Shown: positions 18,260-28,557 of the stretch, piece by piece
How the letters are laid out: every line of letters starts with the position of its first letter
Numbering within the stretch: the first letter of the stretch is position 1
From: Bacteroidota bacterium
GTDB lineage: Bacteria; Bacteroidota; Bacteroidia; Bacteroidales; F082
Direction: 5' to 3'
NCBI GenBank assembly: GCA_002686705.1
Contig: NYYH01000084.1
Span: 1 to 38,994, forward strand
Length of the DNA stretch: 38,994 bases
Position numbers and translations under genes: made by a program
Notes under the pieces: generated by a model
What the model saw: the letters and a program-made list of their open reading frames with translations, nothing else
What the model was told of the DNA's origin: nothing
The model's database searches: none

Positions 18260-19285
18260 ATGCCAAAGATGAAGAAAATTATATTTCCTTTTTTATTGAT
18301 TTCGAGCCTGATAATTTTTAATAACTGTAGCACTGATTTTGATATTTATGCTGACTATAAAGATGTCACCATTGTTTATGGTTTAATTGATATTAGTGAT
18401 GACACAACCTGGGTAAAAATCACAAAAGCATTTACCGGACCAGGTAATGCTCTTCTAATAGCCCAAAACCCAGATTCTAGTAATTACCCTTATAAACTGG
18501 ATGTAAACTTAGTTGGAAATAAGAATGGGACTGAACTCGATCCTATTGTTTTTGATACAATTACTATTCATAATAAAGCTATCACAGATACTGTAATTAA
18601 CGAAGCTGGTGATACAACCATCCTTAATCCTTTTTACTCACCTAATCAATTAGTATATTATGCGGTAGCCACCCTTGATAAGGACGCTAATTACACTCTG
18701 GTTATTAATAAAACTAATGAGCAATTAACTGCTTCTTCAGATCTTGTTGATGATTTTCATGTGGGTAGTCCGGTTAATCGAATAGTTTTCTCAGAAACTT
18801 CAGATGGTAGTATAAAATGGAGTTCTACAAAAAATGGAAAGCGTTATGAGGTATCTTTAAGATTCAATTATCTTGAACTCGCACCAGGGTATGCGGATAC
18901 ACTTCGTAAATCAGTTGATTGGTTTCTTGGTATTGTAAATTCGAAAACAATTGATGGGGGAGAGGATCTTGAAAAAACTTATTCAGGGCCGGGTTTTTAC
19001 AGTCTACTAGAAAGTAAACTAGAACCAATTCCAAATGTAGAGAGATGGGTTGATAATGTAAACATAACAATAGCTTGTGGTTCACAAGTGCTTGCTACAT
19101 ATCTAGATATTAATTCTGCTGGGGGTAGTTTGTTAGAAGAAGTTCCAGTTTACTCAAATATAGAAGGAGGTACAGGAGTGTTTGCTTCCCGCCACACAAT
19201 TGTCAAGGACATTCGATTATCTGTTACTACTGAAAGGAACCTGATTGAGCATTACAACCTTGGATTCAAGTTTAAAAGCAAATAG
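18260..19285 (+). CDS. Putative lipoprotein, extracytoplasmic beta-rich protein
   Basis: The 341-residue protein begins MPKMKKIIFPFLLISSLIIF followed by NNCS, a basic-hydrophobic signal with a probable lipidation Cys23; a second ATG at 18269 is an equally good start. The mature part looks beta-rich, with short motifs such as VTIVYGLIDISDDTTWVKITKAF (split: VTIVYGLID then TTWVKITKAF). This resembles the opening of DUF4249-type Bacteroidota lipoproteins, which read as a short Ig-like domain after the lipid anchor, but I am not certain of that family. No catalytic motif is visible. It stands alone between korB and dnaK, with about 186 bp upstream and 229 bp downstream. An envelope location is well supported; the function is unknown. 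Confidence 0.65.
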   Translation: MPKMKKIIFPFLLISSLIIFNNCSTDFDIYADYKDVTIVYGLIDISDDTTWVKITKAFTGPGNALLIAQNPDSSNYPYKLDVNLVGNKNGTELDPIVFDTITIHNKAITDTVINEAGDTTILNPFYSPNQLVYYAVATLDKDANYTLVINKTNEQLTASSDLVDDFHVGSPVNRIVFSETSDGSIKWSSTKNGKRYEVSLRFNYLELAPGYADTLRKSVDWFLGIVNSKTIDGGEDLEKTYSGPGFYSLLESKLEPIPNVERWVDNVNITIACGSQVLATYLDINSAGGSLLEEVPVYSNIEGGTGVFASRHTIVKDIRLSVTTERNLIEHYNLGFKFKSK

Positions 19286-19514
19286 AGTTATCTTAAAACC
19301 ACCCATTGCTCGGAAGTTATCATCGGCAGCCACTTTTAATGAATATTCGAAGGAGTTAGGTGAAATTAACAACCCCTATTATTAGCTTTTTACAAACAAA
19401 TCTTGGCTGCCTTTTTGTCACCAGATGTCACATTTGTTATTACTTTCCTTAATTTGGCATAATCATTGACAAACAATCCATATAAAAATATTGAAAATTT
19501 AAATTAATAAAATC

Positions 19515-21428
19515 ATGGGAAAAATAATTGGAATAGACTTAGGAACAACCAACTCTTGCGTTGCTGTAATGGAAGGTAACGAACCTGTTGTTATTCCTAA
19601 TAGCGAAGGTCGCAGGACAACTCCATCCATTGTTGCGTTTACTGAAAATGGTGAGCGTAAAGTTGGTGATCCGGCAAAAAGACAGGCCATCACAAATCCT
19701 ACAAAAACGGTATACTCTATTAAACGTTTTATGGGTAACAGGTTTAAAGAAATGACCAAAGAAATTGAACGGGTAACTTATAAAGTAGTGAAAGGTGATA
19801 ATGATACACCTAGAGTTAAGATTGATGACCGTTTGTATACACCACAGGAAATTTCAGCAATGGTTCTTCAGAAAATGAAGAAAACAGCCGAAGATTATCT
19901 TGGACATACAGTTACAGAAGCTGTAATTACTGTTCCCGCCTATTTTGACGATTCAGAACGTCAGGCAACTAAGGAAGCTGGTGAAATTGCTGGATTAATT
20001 GTAAAAAGAATAATTAATGAGCCAACTGCTGCTGCTTTAGCATACGGCCTCGATAAGAAAAAAGATGACTCTAAGATTGCAGTATTCGATCTTGGTGGAG
20101 GTACTTTTGATATTTCTATCCTTGAATTAGGTGATGGAGTATTTGAGGTAAAATCTACTAATGGTAATACTCACCTCGGAGGTGATGATATTGATCAGGT
20201 AATAATCGATTGGTTAGCAGAAGAGTTTAAAAAAGATGAAGGTCTAGATTTGAAAAAGGATCCGATGGCTCTCCAACGTTTAAAAGAAGCTGCTGAAAAA
20301 GCAAAGATTGAATTATCAAGTACTACAGAAACAGAAGTAAATCTTCCATATATAATGCCTGTAGATGGAGTGCCTAAGCACCTCGTTAAAAAACTTACCA
20401 GGGCAAAATTTGAAATGTTAGCTAATTCATTGTTTCAAGAAACCATAGGACCTTGTAAAGAAGCGTTAAAAGATGCAAGCTTAAATGCAGCTGATATTGA
20501 TGAGGTAATTCTGGTGGGTGGTTCTACAAGAATACCTGCTATTCAGGAAATAGTTAAGAAAATTTTTGCTAAAGATCCTTCAAAGGGTGTAAATGCCGAT
20601 GAAGTGGTTGCTCTTGGAGCTGCTATTCAAGGTGGTGTATTAACGGGTGAAGTAAAAGACGTATTGTTACTTGATGTTACTCCACTTACCCTTGGCATTG
20701 AAACTATGGGAAGTGTAATGACAAAGCTGATTGAAGCAAACACTACAATACCGACTAAGAAATCAGAGACATTTTCAACCGCAGCTGATAATCAACCATC
20801 GGTTGAGATCCACATATTGCAGGGTGAACGACCAATGGCAAATCAAAATAAGAGTATTGGTAAATTCCATCTTGATGGCATTCCTCCTTCACCTCGTGGC
20901 GTTCCACAAATTGAAGTTACTTTTGATATCGATTCAAACGGCATATTAAATGTAAGTGCAAAAGACAAAGCTACTGGCAAATCGCAAAGCATTCGAATTG
21001 AGGCTTCTTCAGGATTGTCTGATGAAGAAATTAAAAAGATGAAAGCAGAAGCTGAAGCTAATGCAGATGCAGATAAAGCTGAACGCGAAAGAGTTGATAA
21101 ACTGAATGCAGGTGATGCCTTAATATTTCAAACTGAGAAACAGTTAAAGGAATATGGCGATAAAGTTCCTGCTGATAAAAAGTCTGAAATTGAAGGAGCA
21201 CTCGAGGAGCTTAGAACTGCGCATAAAAGCCAGGATATTACAGCAATGGATGTTGCAATGAATAAGCTGAATACTATATGGCAATCTGCTAGTGAGGCTA
21301 TGTATAAAGATACTCAAGGACAGCCGGGAGCAGCACCTGAAGGTGATGCAGGTACAGAAGACACAAGTTCTGAAAAAGGTGATGATGAAGTAACTGACGT
21401 TGACTTTGAAGAGGTTGATGATAAATAG
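19515..21428 (+). CDS. dnaK: Molecular chaperone DnaK (Hsp70)
   Basis: DnaK is the ATP-driven Hsp70 chaperone that binds unfolded hydrophobic peptides with DnaJ and GrpE. The 637-residue protein is full length. The ATPase domain shows [16 protein letters not shown] from residue 5, the phosphate motif [15 protein letters not shown] near 193-207, and [14 protein letters not shown] near 335. The substrate domain follows from about 385 ([23 protein letters not shown]), and the helical lid ends in an acidic Gly/Asp-rich tail with [10 protein letters not shown]. No dnaJ or grpE gene is adjacent. The 229-bp upstream region shows no CIRCE repeat; a poor TAATTTGG -7-like site lies about 50 bp before the start. 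A strong terminator follows, so the gene is monocistronic. Confidence 0.97.
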   Translation: MGKIIGIDLGTTNSCVAVMEGNEPVVIPNSEGRRTTPSIVAFTENGERKVGDPAKRQAITNPTKTVYSIKRFMGNRFKEMTKEIERVTYKVVKGDNDTPRVKIDDRLYTPQEISAMVLQKMKKTAEDYLGHTVTEAVITVPAYFDDSERQATKEAGEIAGLIVKRIINEPTAAALAYGLDKKKDDSKIAVFDLGGGTFDISILELGDGVFEVKSTNGNTHLGGDDIDQVIIDWLAEEFKKDEGLDLKKDPMALQRLKEAAEKAKIELSSTTETEVNLPYIMPVDGVPKHLVKKLTRAKFEMLANSLFQETIGPCKEALKDASLNAADIDEVILVGGSTRIPAIQEIVKKIFAKDPSKGVNADEVVALGAAIQGGVLTGEVKDVLLLDVTPLTLGIETMGSVMTKLIEANTTIPTKKSETFSTAADNQPSVEIHILQGERPMANQNKSIGKFHLDGIPPSPRGVPQIEVTFDIDSNGILNVSAKDKATGKSQSIRIEASSGLSDEEIKKMKAEAEANADADKAERERVDKLNAGDALIFQTEKQLKEYGDKVPADKKSEIEGALEELRTAHKSQDITAMDVAMNKLNTIWQSASEAMYKDTQGQPGAAPEGDAGTEDTSSEKGDDEVTDVDFEEVDDK

Positions 21429-21452
21429 ATAAGTAATAATTATCAAAATTCT

Positions 21453-21487
21453 AAAGGCTGTGTAATATTTCTACACGGCCTTTTTTT
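21453..21487 (+). terminator. Rho-independent terminator of dnaK
   Basis: The arms AAAGGC-T-GTGTA (21453-21464) and TACAC-G-GCCTTT pair with one internal mismatch around a short loop, followed by seven T residues. It lies 25 bp after the dnaK stop. Confidence 0.85.
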
Positions 21488-21682
21488 GTTATTGTTAATT
21501 TCTATTAATAATTTTATCGCTGATTTTTAACCAAAGCAACTTTTTTTTTATTAGTTTCGATGCTCCTTTGTTGTAACGCAGTTAATATCCTTATAACTTA
21601 ATAGTTTATTAATCTACAATCTAGCTTCAAGACAGAGGTGGGTTTTTCAAAAGAAATATTAATTATTATTAAATTTTAAGCT

Positions 21683-24600
21683 ATGCAAAAAAAAATACTT
21701 TTGAGTTTGGCATTAATATCCGTAACTCTTTTCGGAATTGGGCAAAATGCTTGGATAAATGAACTTCACTATGACAATGTGAGTAGTGATGTTGGAGAAT
21801 TTGTAGAAATTGTAATTGAAAACCCTGGCAGTTATACGCTTTCAGATTTTGAAGTGTATTTGTACAATGGGAGCAGTAGCAGTGGTGCTACGTATAGTAA
21901 TGAATCAATGAATAACTTCACTGTTGGAACAACGGTTGGCAACTTTACCATTTATACATGGTATCCCTCAAGTATCCAAAATGGTGCTCCTGATGGTTTA
22001 GCCTTAGTATACCAGGGAACCGTAATTAGCAATCAATTTTTGAGCTATGAAGGAACATTTACTGCTACTGATGGTCCTGCTAATGGACTCACATCTACCG
22101 ATATTGGTGTTGCTGAGACAAGTAGTACACCCATAGGAGAATCTCTTCAGCTATCTGGATCCGGAACATCTTATCCTGATTTCGTATGGAATGCACCAGC
22201 TGCAGAAACCCCGGGAAATGAAAATAACGGTCAGACCTTAGGTGGAGCTTTGGATCCTGAGCCTACTAATTATCCAACTAACTTTACTGCTACGGCAACT
22301 GGTTTAGTCATAGATAACTCTTGGACCGATGCTACGGGTGCACAATTACCTGCTGCTTATCTTGTGTTGATTAGTGACCAGAATAATATTGTTGCTCCAA
22401 CTGATGGTGTATTTCAAGCTGATGATACCGATATTTCTGATGGCTCCGGTGCTTTAAATATTTCTTTTGGAGATGAGGCAAGTACTTTCTATCGCTTATC
22501 ATCAGTAACAACATATTATTGTGAAATATATCCTTACACTAATGCCGGTGCTAATGTGGATTACAAAACTGATGGATCTGCACCTGAGGCTTCTGCCACT
22601 ACTGCTTTTGCCATTAATACAGTAGATTTTGAAACTGGTGATTTTGGAACATGGTCCACGTATAATGTTGCCAGCGATAAAGATTGGACAGTCCTTGATT
22701 ATGGTGGAGCTCTTGGAACAACTTATTTTGCCGAAATGAATGGATTTAATGAAAACGTTCCTAGTAATGACTGGTTGATTTCTCCTGCCCTTAACCTAGA
22801 TAGTTATAGCAGCGAAATGATGGTATTTTATACATCATGGAAATATGGCAATGATGAGACAGAATTAACTCTGAAATATTCAACAGATTATACAGGTGGT
22901 GATCCAACTCAAGCTACATGGACTGACTTAACGTTTACGGTCGCAGCTTCAGCTGATACTTGGGCCTCATCAGGTTCCGTTGATTTATCTGGTATTGCAG
23001 GTACCGATGTGTATATTGCTTTCCAATATCTAAGTAGTGGTTCACCAAGGCGATGGGATGTTGATGAAATAGAAATTACAGGCGATATCCTTACTGCTGA
23101 AGCACGTATTGTTGGTTCAATGAACGGCTGGAATACTACCGATCCGGATTATGTTATGGCTCCAAATGCAAATGGTTTGTATGAATTAGTTAAATCACTT
23201 GGCGCTGGTGATCATGAATATAAAGTGCTTGAAGGAGATGATTGGTCTGCTCCAAATTATCCAAGTACTAACCAGCATGTTATACTAACAGGAACCGAAG
23301 ATGTAACGTGGAAGGCCAATATTACAGCTGACCTTGTTACTCATACACTTCCTGTTATGGCAGGCAACTTCTTTTCGCAAATTGGGGGTAATGATTGGGA
23401 TCCTACGGAATTAATGGGTGAAATGACTGACCCTGATGGTGATGATATATTCACATTGGAATTAACAATTCCTGCAGGTAACTGGGAAGGAAAAGTTACT
23501 CTTAATAATAACTGGGATCAAAGTACTGGTGGAAATGTTGGATTTGTGACTGATGGTGTTAATTCAACTACTTTTACTTATGACTTCCCCAATAATATTA
23601 CAACTATCTCCGGACCACCTCCTCCGACGAACCTCTTTACTTTCATGGTTGAGGATACTGCAAGCATGAATTATGATGGATTCTTCTTAAAAGGTAGCTG
23701 GGATGCTGGTGGTCAATACGATCCTTCATGGGGTGGCGGCATTGAACATTCTCCTTTTTATGATGATGGTACGCACGGTGATGTTATTGCCGATGACCAC
23801 ATATGGACCTGTCAGCAAGATCTTGTTGTTGATGGTGGTACAAATACTTGGGAATGGGGAGTAAATGATAGTGAAAGTAATTGGATTGCTGGAAATTGGC
23901 AGTTTACTAACCCTGATCAGACTCCTCAAACTTTGATTTGGACTATACCTGCTGTTGATGATATAGTAATAAATGAGATTATGTATAATTCTCCTGGTAC
24001 CGATGAGGAATGGATTGAATTATATAACAATACTGATCAAACAATTAACCTGGAGAACTGGAATGTTTGTGATGAGGATGCATCGCATACACATATTTAC
24101 ATACCTGCTGGATATAGTGTAGCTCCAGGTGAATATTTTACGATTTCAATAGCTACCGGAGGAGCATTTCCTTTTACCCCTGATTTTGATGGAACAGGTA
24201 ATTTTGCTCTTAACAATGGAGGTGATGCAGTTAGGATTTGGAATAATAATGGATTATTGGTCGATATTGTGACATATGATGATAGCAGTCCCTGGCCAAC
24301 TGAACCGGATGGAAACGGACCAACATTGTCATTGATTCAACCCGACCTAGATAATGCATTAGCTGAAAGTTGGCGGCCAAGTCAACAAGATCTCGGAACC
24401 CCAGGAGCAATTAACTTTCCAATTGCCATAACTGCACCCAATGGTGGTGAGACTATTGAAACTAATTCCACTTATGATATTACATGGGATGTTGAGGATT
24501 GGGATGGTAATATTGTAATAGAACTAATTAGAGATGGATATGATCCAATTATGCTCGTATCAAACTTACCTGTATCGACAGAAACCTTTGCATGGAATGT

Positions 24601-26644
24601 ATTTAGTACCATTGATCCAGCAAGCGATTATAAGATACTTATAACAAATATTGATGATGATACTCCATATGATGAAAGTGATGACTATTTCACAATTGTT
24701 GAAGGATACGTTATACCAGAAATTGTTATTACTGAAATAATGTATAATCCACCTGAATCAGGTAATGATTCGCTTGAGTTCATTGAGATTTATAATAATG
24801 GTGCAGAAACTGTTAATCTTGATGGATTTATGTTTACTGCTGGAGTAGATTACACGTTCCCAAATGTTGATCTGTTACCAGATAGTTATTTACTTGTTTC
24901 AATTAATTCGGATGCAATGTTGAGTACCTTTGGAGTAGATGCTTATCAATGGACTGGTGGTGCGTTAAGCAATAGTGGTGAATTGATAGAGCTAAGTGAT
25001 AGTTTTGCAAACGTAATTGACTCATTAACCTATGATGACTCTCTACCTTGGGATACATTAGCTGATGGTCATGGTCCTTCACTTACTCTTTGTAATCCTG
25101 ATGCGGATAATTCAATTGCGGAAAACTGGACTCATTCTGTAAATTTTGCTGCGATTAATACTGAAGGGGATTCAATTTATGCAACACCTGGATTTGCCTG
25201 TCAGGTTGAATTACTTCCTGCTTTTGAAGCTGATAATACAACTGTAAGCCTAAATGAAAGTGTAATGTTCACTGATTTGAGTATTGGAGATCCTATTGAA
25301 TGGATTTGGACATTTGAAGGAGGAACTCCTGATACATATAACGGTCAGACACCTCCTGAGATTTTCTATAACGAACTAGGAACCTGGGATGTAACCCTAT
25401 ATATCTCAGATGGAACTAATAATGCAGAAGTGACTTATCCTGACTATATTGAAGTAGTTTACTTCGCTCCTCCAACAAATCTGGAGGCAACTGTAGGGCC
25501 TTATGATGATGTTCAGTTAACATGGAATGCCCCTGTAACTAATGGTTTTGAGGATGATTTTGAATCATACGATGATTTCGTACTTGAGTTTTTGCCATGG
25601 ACTAACGTAGATGTTGATTTAAGTACAACTTATGGAATGACTGGTGTTGATTGGCCGAATGCCTTTGCTGAACAAGCATTTATTATTTTTAATCCATCAC
25701 AAACAACACCACCGGTTGACGATATTATTCCACATTCCGGTGATAAGATTGCAGCTTGTTTTGCGGCGACTTCTCCACCTAATGATGATTGGTTGATAAC
25801 ACCATTGGTTGGGATCGGGACTGGATATAAAGTCTCATTCTGGGCAAAATCTTACACTGCTGATTATGGCCTTGAAAGATTTAGGGTTGGAGTTTCTACA
25901 AGCGGAGTTAGTCCCAGCGATTTTACTATTATTTCCCCCGGAGATTATGAAGAGGCACCAGTTGATGATTGGACTGAGTTTTTCTATGACTTAGCTCCTT
26001 ACGCTGGGCAAAGTATCTATTTAGCAATCCAGTGTGTGTCAAACGATGCATTTATATTGCTTGTTGACGATTTTTATGTAGGAGCTTCCAAGTCAGCAAT
26101 TGTGTATAATGCAGTTAACCCAATAGTTGGCAAAGCAATGAAAAGTATTAACTACATTGCAACACCTGCAGCTATTCCTAATCAAAATTCTCAAATAGAT
26201 CGTAACGTAATTAATGACCTTCTTGGTTATAATGTATATCGCGACGATATTCAAATTAATGCTACAATTGTTGAGGTAACAGAATACAACGATCCTGAGC
26301 CTACAATTGGTTCTCACGATTATTATGTAACTGCTGTTTATGATGATGGTGAATCAGATCCGTCAAACGTGGTTTCAGTTGTTGTAACTGATATTAATGA
26401 AGTTGTAGCGAATCATATTAGTATTTATCCAAATCCAACAGATGGAGTCTTTCACATTGAATTTGAGAATAATATTACTGCTGAAATTGTCATTATGGAT
26501 TTAACAGGTAAAGAAGTTTATAGAAACGTTACTAATAGATCTATTAATATTAATGTATCAGATTTACAAAAGGGTATGTATTTGATACGAATTATTGATT
26601 TAAAATCTAATGTGCAAATTATCGAAAAACTTATTGTTAGATAG
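21683..26644 (+). CDS. Large T9SS-secreted multidomain surface protein
   Basis: The 1653-residue protein has an N-terminal signal peptide (MQKKILLSLALISVTLFGIG) and a C-terminal T9SS type A sorting domain (about 1578-1653, HISIYPNPTDGVFHIEF to GMYLIRIIDLKS), so it is exported through the outer membrane. Modules read in order. An LTD-like domain spans about 22-185 and a fibronectin-like segment 195-310. A choice-of-anchor-J domain (312-470, FETGDFGTWSTYN) is next. Carbohydrate-binding-like segments cover 475-750 (ARIVGSMNGWN; FLKGSWDAGG). A lamin-tail domain spans 757-910 (INEIMYNSPG), a KNH-like domain opens at 915 (APNGGETIETN), a second lamin-tail domain covers 1012-1160, and a PKD domain about 1180-1260. 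A fibronectin domain is split by another anchor-J insertion, from about 1265. No catalytic motif was seen, so an adhesive or glycan-binding role is inferred. A shorter paralogue follows. Confidence 0.85.
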   Translation: MQKKILLSLALISVTLFGIGQNAWINELHYDNVSSDVGEFVEIVIENPGSYTLSDFEVYLYNGSSSSGATYSNESMNNFTVGTTVGNFTIYTWYPSSIQNGAPDGLALVYQGTVISNQFLSYEGTFTATDGPANGLTSTDIGVAETSSTPIGESLQLSGSGTSYPDFVWNAPAAETPGNENNGQTLGGALDPEPTNYPTNFTATATGLVIDNSWTDATGAQLPAAYLVLISDQNNIVAPTDGVFQADDTDISDGSGALNISFGDEASTFYRLSSVTTYYCEIYPYTNAGANVDYKTDGSAPEASATTAFAINTVDFETGDFGTWSTYNVASDKDWTVLDYGGALGTTYFAEMNGFNENVPSNDWLISPALNLDSYSSEMMVFYTSWKYGNDETELTLKYSTDYTGGDPTQATWTDLTFTVAASADTWASSGSVDLSGIAGTDVYIAFQYLSSGSPRRWDVDEIEITGDILTAEARIVGSMNGWNTTDPDYVMAPNANGLYELVKSLGAGDHEYKVLEGDDWSAPNYPSTNQHVILTGTEDVTWKANITADLVTHTLPVMAGNFFSQIGGNDWDPTELMGEMTDPDGDDIFTLELTIPAGNWEGKVTLNNNWDQSTGGNVGFVTDGVNSTTFTYDFPNNITTISGPPPPTNLFTFMVEDTASMNYDGFFLKGSWDAGGQYDPSWGGGIEHSPFYDDGTHGDVIADDHIWTCQQDLVVDGGTNTWEWGVNDSESNWIAGNWQFTNPDQTPQTLIWTIPAVDDIVINEIMYNSPGTDEEWIELYNNTDQTINLENWNVCDEDASHTHIYIPAGYSVAPGEYFTISIATGGAFPFTPDFDGTGNFALNNGGDAVRIWNNNGLLVDIVTYDDSSPWPTEPDGNGPTLSLIQPDLDNALAESWRPSQQDLGTPGAINFPIAITAPNGGETIETNSTYDITWDVEDWDGNIVIELIRDGYDPIMLVSNLPVSTETFAWNVFSTIDPASDYKILITNIDDDTPYDESDDYFTIVEGYVIPEIVITEIMYNPPESGNDSLEFIEIYNNGAETVNLDGFMFTAGVDYTFPNVDLLPDSYLLVSINSDAMLSTFGVDAYQWTGGALSNSGELIELSDSFANVIDSLTYDDSLPWDTLADGHGPSLTLCNPDADNSIAENWTHSVNFAAINTEGDSIYATPGFACQVELLPAFEADNTTVSLNESVMFTDLSIGDPIEWIWTFEGGTPDTYNGQTPPEIFYNELGTWDVTLYISDGTNNAEVTYPDYIEVVYFAPPTNLEATVGPYDDVQLTWNAPVTNGFEDDFESYDDFVLEFLPWTNVDVDLSTTYGMTGVDWPNAFAEQAFIIFNPSQTTPPVDDIIPHSGDKIAACFAATSPPNDDWLITPLVGIGTGYKVSFWAKSYTADYGLERFRVGVSTSGVSPSDFTIISPGDYEEAPVDDWTEFFYDLAPYAGQSIYLAIQCVSNDAFILLVDDFYVGASKSAIVYNAVNPIVGKAMKSINYIATPAAIPNQNSQIDRNVINDLLGYNVYRDDIQINATIVEVTEYNDPEPTIGSHDYYVTAVYDDGESDPSNVVSVVVTDINEVVANHISIYPNPTDGVFHIEFENNITAEIVIMDLTGKEVYRNVTNRSININVSDLQKGMYLIRIIDLKSNVQIIEKLIVR
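21744..22275 (+). repeat. Direct repeat copy 1: 5' coding region of the large T9SS protein
   Basis: This segment encodes the NAW(I/L)NELHYDN to DPEP(T/S)NYP part of the first T9SS protein. It aligns almost without gaps to 26829-27354, with long identical runs such as the stretch encoding YTWYPSSIQNGAPDG. Third-codon-position changes dominate the differences I could see. Confidence 0.75.
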
Positions 26645-26672
26645 TTTTTTGAATAGTTTATCTAAATAATTG

Positions 26673-26713
26673 ACAAATCAGATAATGACTTAATCAGTGA
26701 TTATCTGATTTGT
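26673..26713 (+). terminator. Perfect 14-bp inverted repeat between the T9SS paralogues
   Basis: The arms ACAAATCAGATAAT (26673-26686) and ATTATCTGATTTGT (26700-26713) pair perfectly around a 13-base loop. No T-run follows, so it is either a terminator without a strong tail or a mRNA-stabilising or processing hairpin at the end of the first gene. The hairpin would form equally on either strand. Confidence 0.55.
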
Positions 26714-26749
26714 TAACTGGATTTGTCTAAAAATTACTAATTTAAATTT

Positions 26750-28441
26750 ATGCTCATGAAAAGGATTTACAAAGTTTCAATATTATTTCTGGGAGTTTTA
26801 TTCCTAGGAAGTTTAAATATTATGGCACAAAATGCCTGGTTAAACGAGTTACATTATGATAACTCAGGTACGGATGTTGGGGAGTTCTTAGAAATCGTAA
26901 TTGAGAACCCGGGTAGTTATTCATTGTCAGATTTTAGTGTGTATTTGTATAACGGAAATAATGGAGGGGTTTACGATAGTCAATCGATGGATAACTTTAC
27001 AACTGGAGTAAGTGTGGGTAACTTCACTATTTATACATGGTATCCTTCAAGTATTCAAAATGGTGCTCCTGATGGTATAGCTTTAGTGTATCAGGGTACA
27101 GTGATTTCAGGACAATTCTTAAGCTATGAAGGAGAGTTATTGGCCACTGACGGACCTGCTGTTGGTCAAACATCTACTGATATTGGTGTAATGGAAGACA
27201 GTGGTACACCTATTGGTGAGTCATTGCAATTAATGGGCTCAGGTAGTTCTTATTCTGACTTTATATGGCAACCACCAGCTTCAGAAACTCCAGGTTTGGA
27301 AAATAACGGACAGTCGCTTGGTGGTGCAGTTGATCCGGAACCCTCAAATTATCCAGCTATATTTGCAGCTACAGCATCTGGCTTAAGCATTAATGTTTCA
27401 TGGACAGAATCAATTGGAGCCCAACTTCCAATAGGATATTTGTTACTAGGTGAAAAAGAGATAACAACAAGTTTTGATGTTCCAGTTGATGGTATTCCTG
27501 TTGAAAATGATCTTGATTGGTCTGATGATAAAGTAGCGATAAATGTTAGCTATGGTGTTGGTGAATACTTATTTGCCGGACTTGAGCCAAATAGTTCATA
27601 CTCTTTTACGATATTCCCCTATACAAATGCTGGTTCCAATATCGATTATAAAACCGATGGAACTCCCCCTGTTGCAAATGCTTCTATTGCAAATATTACA
27701 GTAATTAATAAAGAGACCTTTTCTTTAGGACTTGGAAACTGGACTCAATATAGTGTTATCGGAGATCAGGTTTGGGAGTGGTCGGATATATATGGCAATC
27801 CACCTGGATGTGCAGTGATGAATGGATATAGCGGAGGTCCTGTTCCTAATGAAGACTGGTTAATTTCCCCATCACTTGATCTTGAAGGTTTCGTTGATAT
27901 TACATTTGGATTTGACCATGCCCGAAATTATGGATCAAATGAAGATTTATTTATTATGATTTCAACAGATTATGATGGAGTTAGTGATCCTAATACAGGA
28001 ACGTGGGAAGATATTACTAGTGATTACACTTTTCCCGATCCAGGTAGTTGGACGTTTAATGATGCTGGTATAGGTGATATTTCTGCTTATGCAAGTAACT
28101 CTACTTATATAGCATTCTTATATAATAGCACAGCAAGTGACGCTGCTACCTGGGAAGTTGATAATGCTGAAGTACTAGGTGTTTTAAGTACAGGAATAAG
28201 TGATAAAAACCTTACAAAACTTAATGTTTATCCGAACCCGGCCTCAAATAAAATTAATATAGAAGTAAAGGAATCGGGATTATTCAAGATAACTGATATT
28301 ACAGGTAAGCTAATGATTGATGGGGGAATTATTTTGGGAAATAATACAATTGATATTGACATACTTAATAGAGGATTATATATCGTTGAAACTATCAGTA
28401 CTAATGGAGTTAAATCTATCGGTAAGTTTATAGTACGATAG
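26750..28441 (+). CDS. T9SS-secreted LTD/choice-of-anchor-J surface protein (short paralogue)
   Basis: The 563-residue protein starts with a signal peptide (MLMKRIYKVSILFLGVLFLG; the ATG at 26756 is an alternative start). It carries an LTD-like domain at about 28-190, a fibronectin-like segment at 195-315, and a choice-of-anchor-J domain at about 318-480 (NEDWLISPSLDLEG). A T9SS type A sorting domain closes it at about 490-563 (LNVYPNPASNKINIEV to GLYIVETIS). This is the same module order as the first 470 residues plus the last 75 of the preceding 1653-residue protein, with the middle missing. It should be secreted and attached or released at the surface. No enzyme motif is visible. The 105-bp gap to the upstream gene holds a strong hairpin, and a terminator follows. 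Confidence 0.85.
   Translation: MLMKRIYKVSILFLGVLFLGSLNIMAQNAWLNELHYDNSGTDVGEFLEIVIENPGSYSLSDFSVYLYNGNNGGVYDSQSMDNFTTGVSVGNFTIYTWYPSSIQNGAPDGIALVYQGTVISGQFLSYEGELLATDGPAVGQTSTDIGVMEDSGTPIGESLQLMGSGSSYSDFIWQPPASETPGLENNGQSLGGAVDPEPSNYPAIFAATASGLSINVSWTESIGAQLPIGYLLLGEKEITTSFDVPVDGIPVENDLDWSDDKVAINVSYGVGEYLFAGLEPNSSYSFTIFPYTNAGSNIDYKTDGTPPVANASIANITVINKETFSLGLGNWTQYSVIGDQVWEWSDIYGNPPGCAVMNGYSGGPVPNEDWLISPSLDLEGFVDITFGFDHARNYGSNEDLFIMISTDYDGVSDPNTGTWEDITSDYTFPDPGSWTFNDAGIGDISAYASNSTYIAFLYNSTASDAATWEVDNAEVLGVLSTGISDKNLTKLNVYPNPASNKINIEVKESGLFKITDITGKLMIDGGIILGNNTIDIDILNRGLYIVETISTNGVKSIGKFIVR
26829..27354 (+). repeat. Direct repeat copy 2: 5' coding region of the short T9SS paralogue
   Basis: This is the partner of 21744-22275, about 5 kb apart in the same orientation. 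Lengths differ by two codons, mostly in the Ser/Gly loop after the YLYNG motif. Confidence 0.75.
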
Positions 28442-28462
28442 TATGTTCTTTGGTGATTTATG

Positions 28463-28498
28463 AAACCCTGTTAGCACAATATTGTCGGCAGGGTTTTT
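28463..28498 (+). terminator. Rho-independent terminator after the short T9SS gene
   Basis: The arms AAACCCTG (28463-28470) and CAGGGTTT (28489-28496) pair perfectly with five T residues at the end. The loop itself holds the palindrome ACAATATTGT. Confidence 0.8.
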
Positions 28499-28557
28499 GC
28501 TTTCTTTGTAATTTTATCAGGTTTTAGCCGTTACAAAATAAATAAACGGATTGGAAA

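Noticed and set aside
19325..19411. GGCAGCC and GGCTGCC with following T-run upstream of dnaK
   Set aside because: The arms pair but are separated by about 73 bases, so a terminator or small RNA is not convincing.
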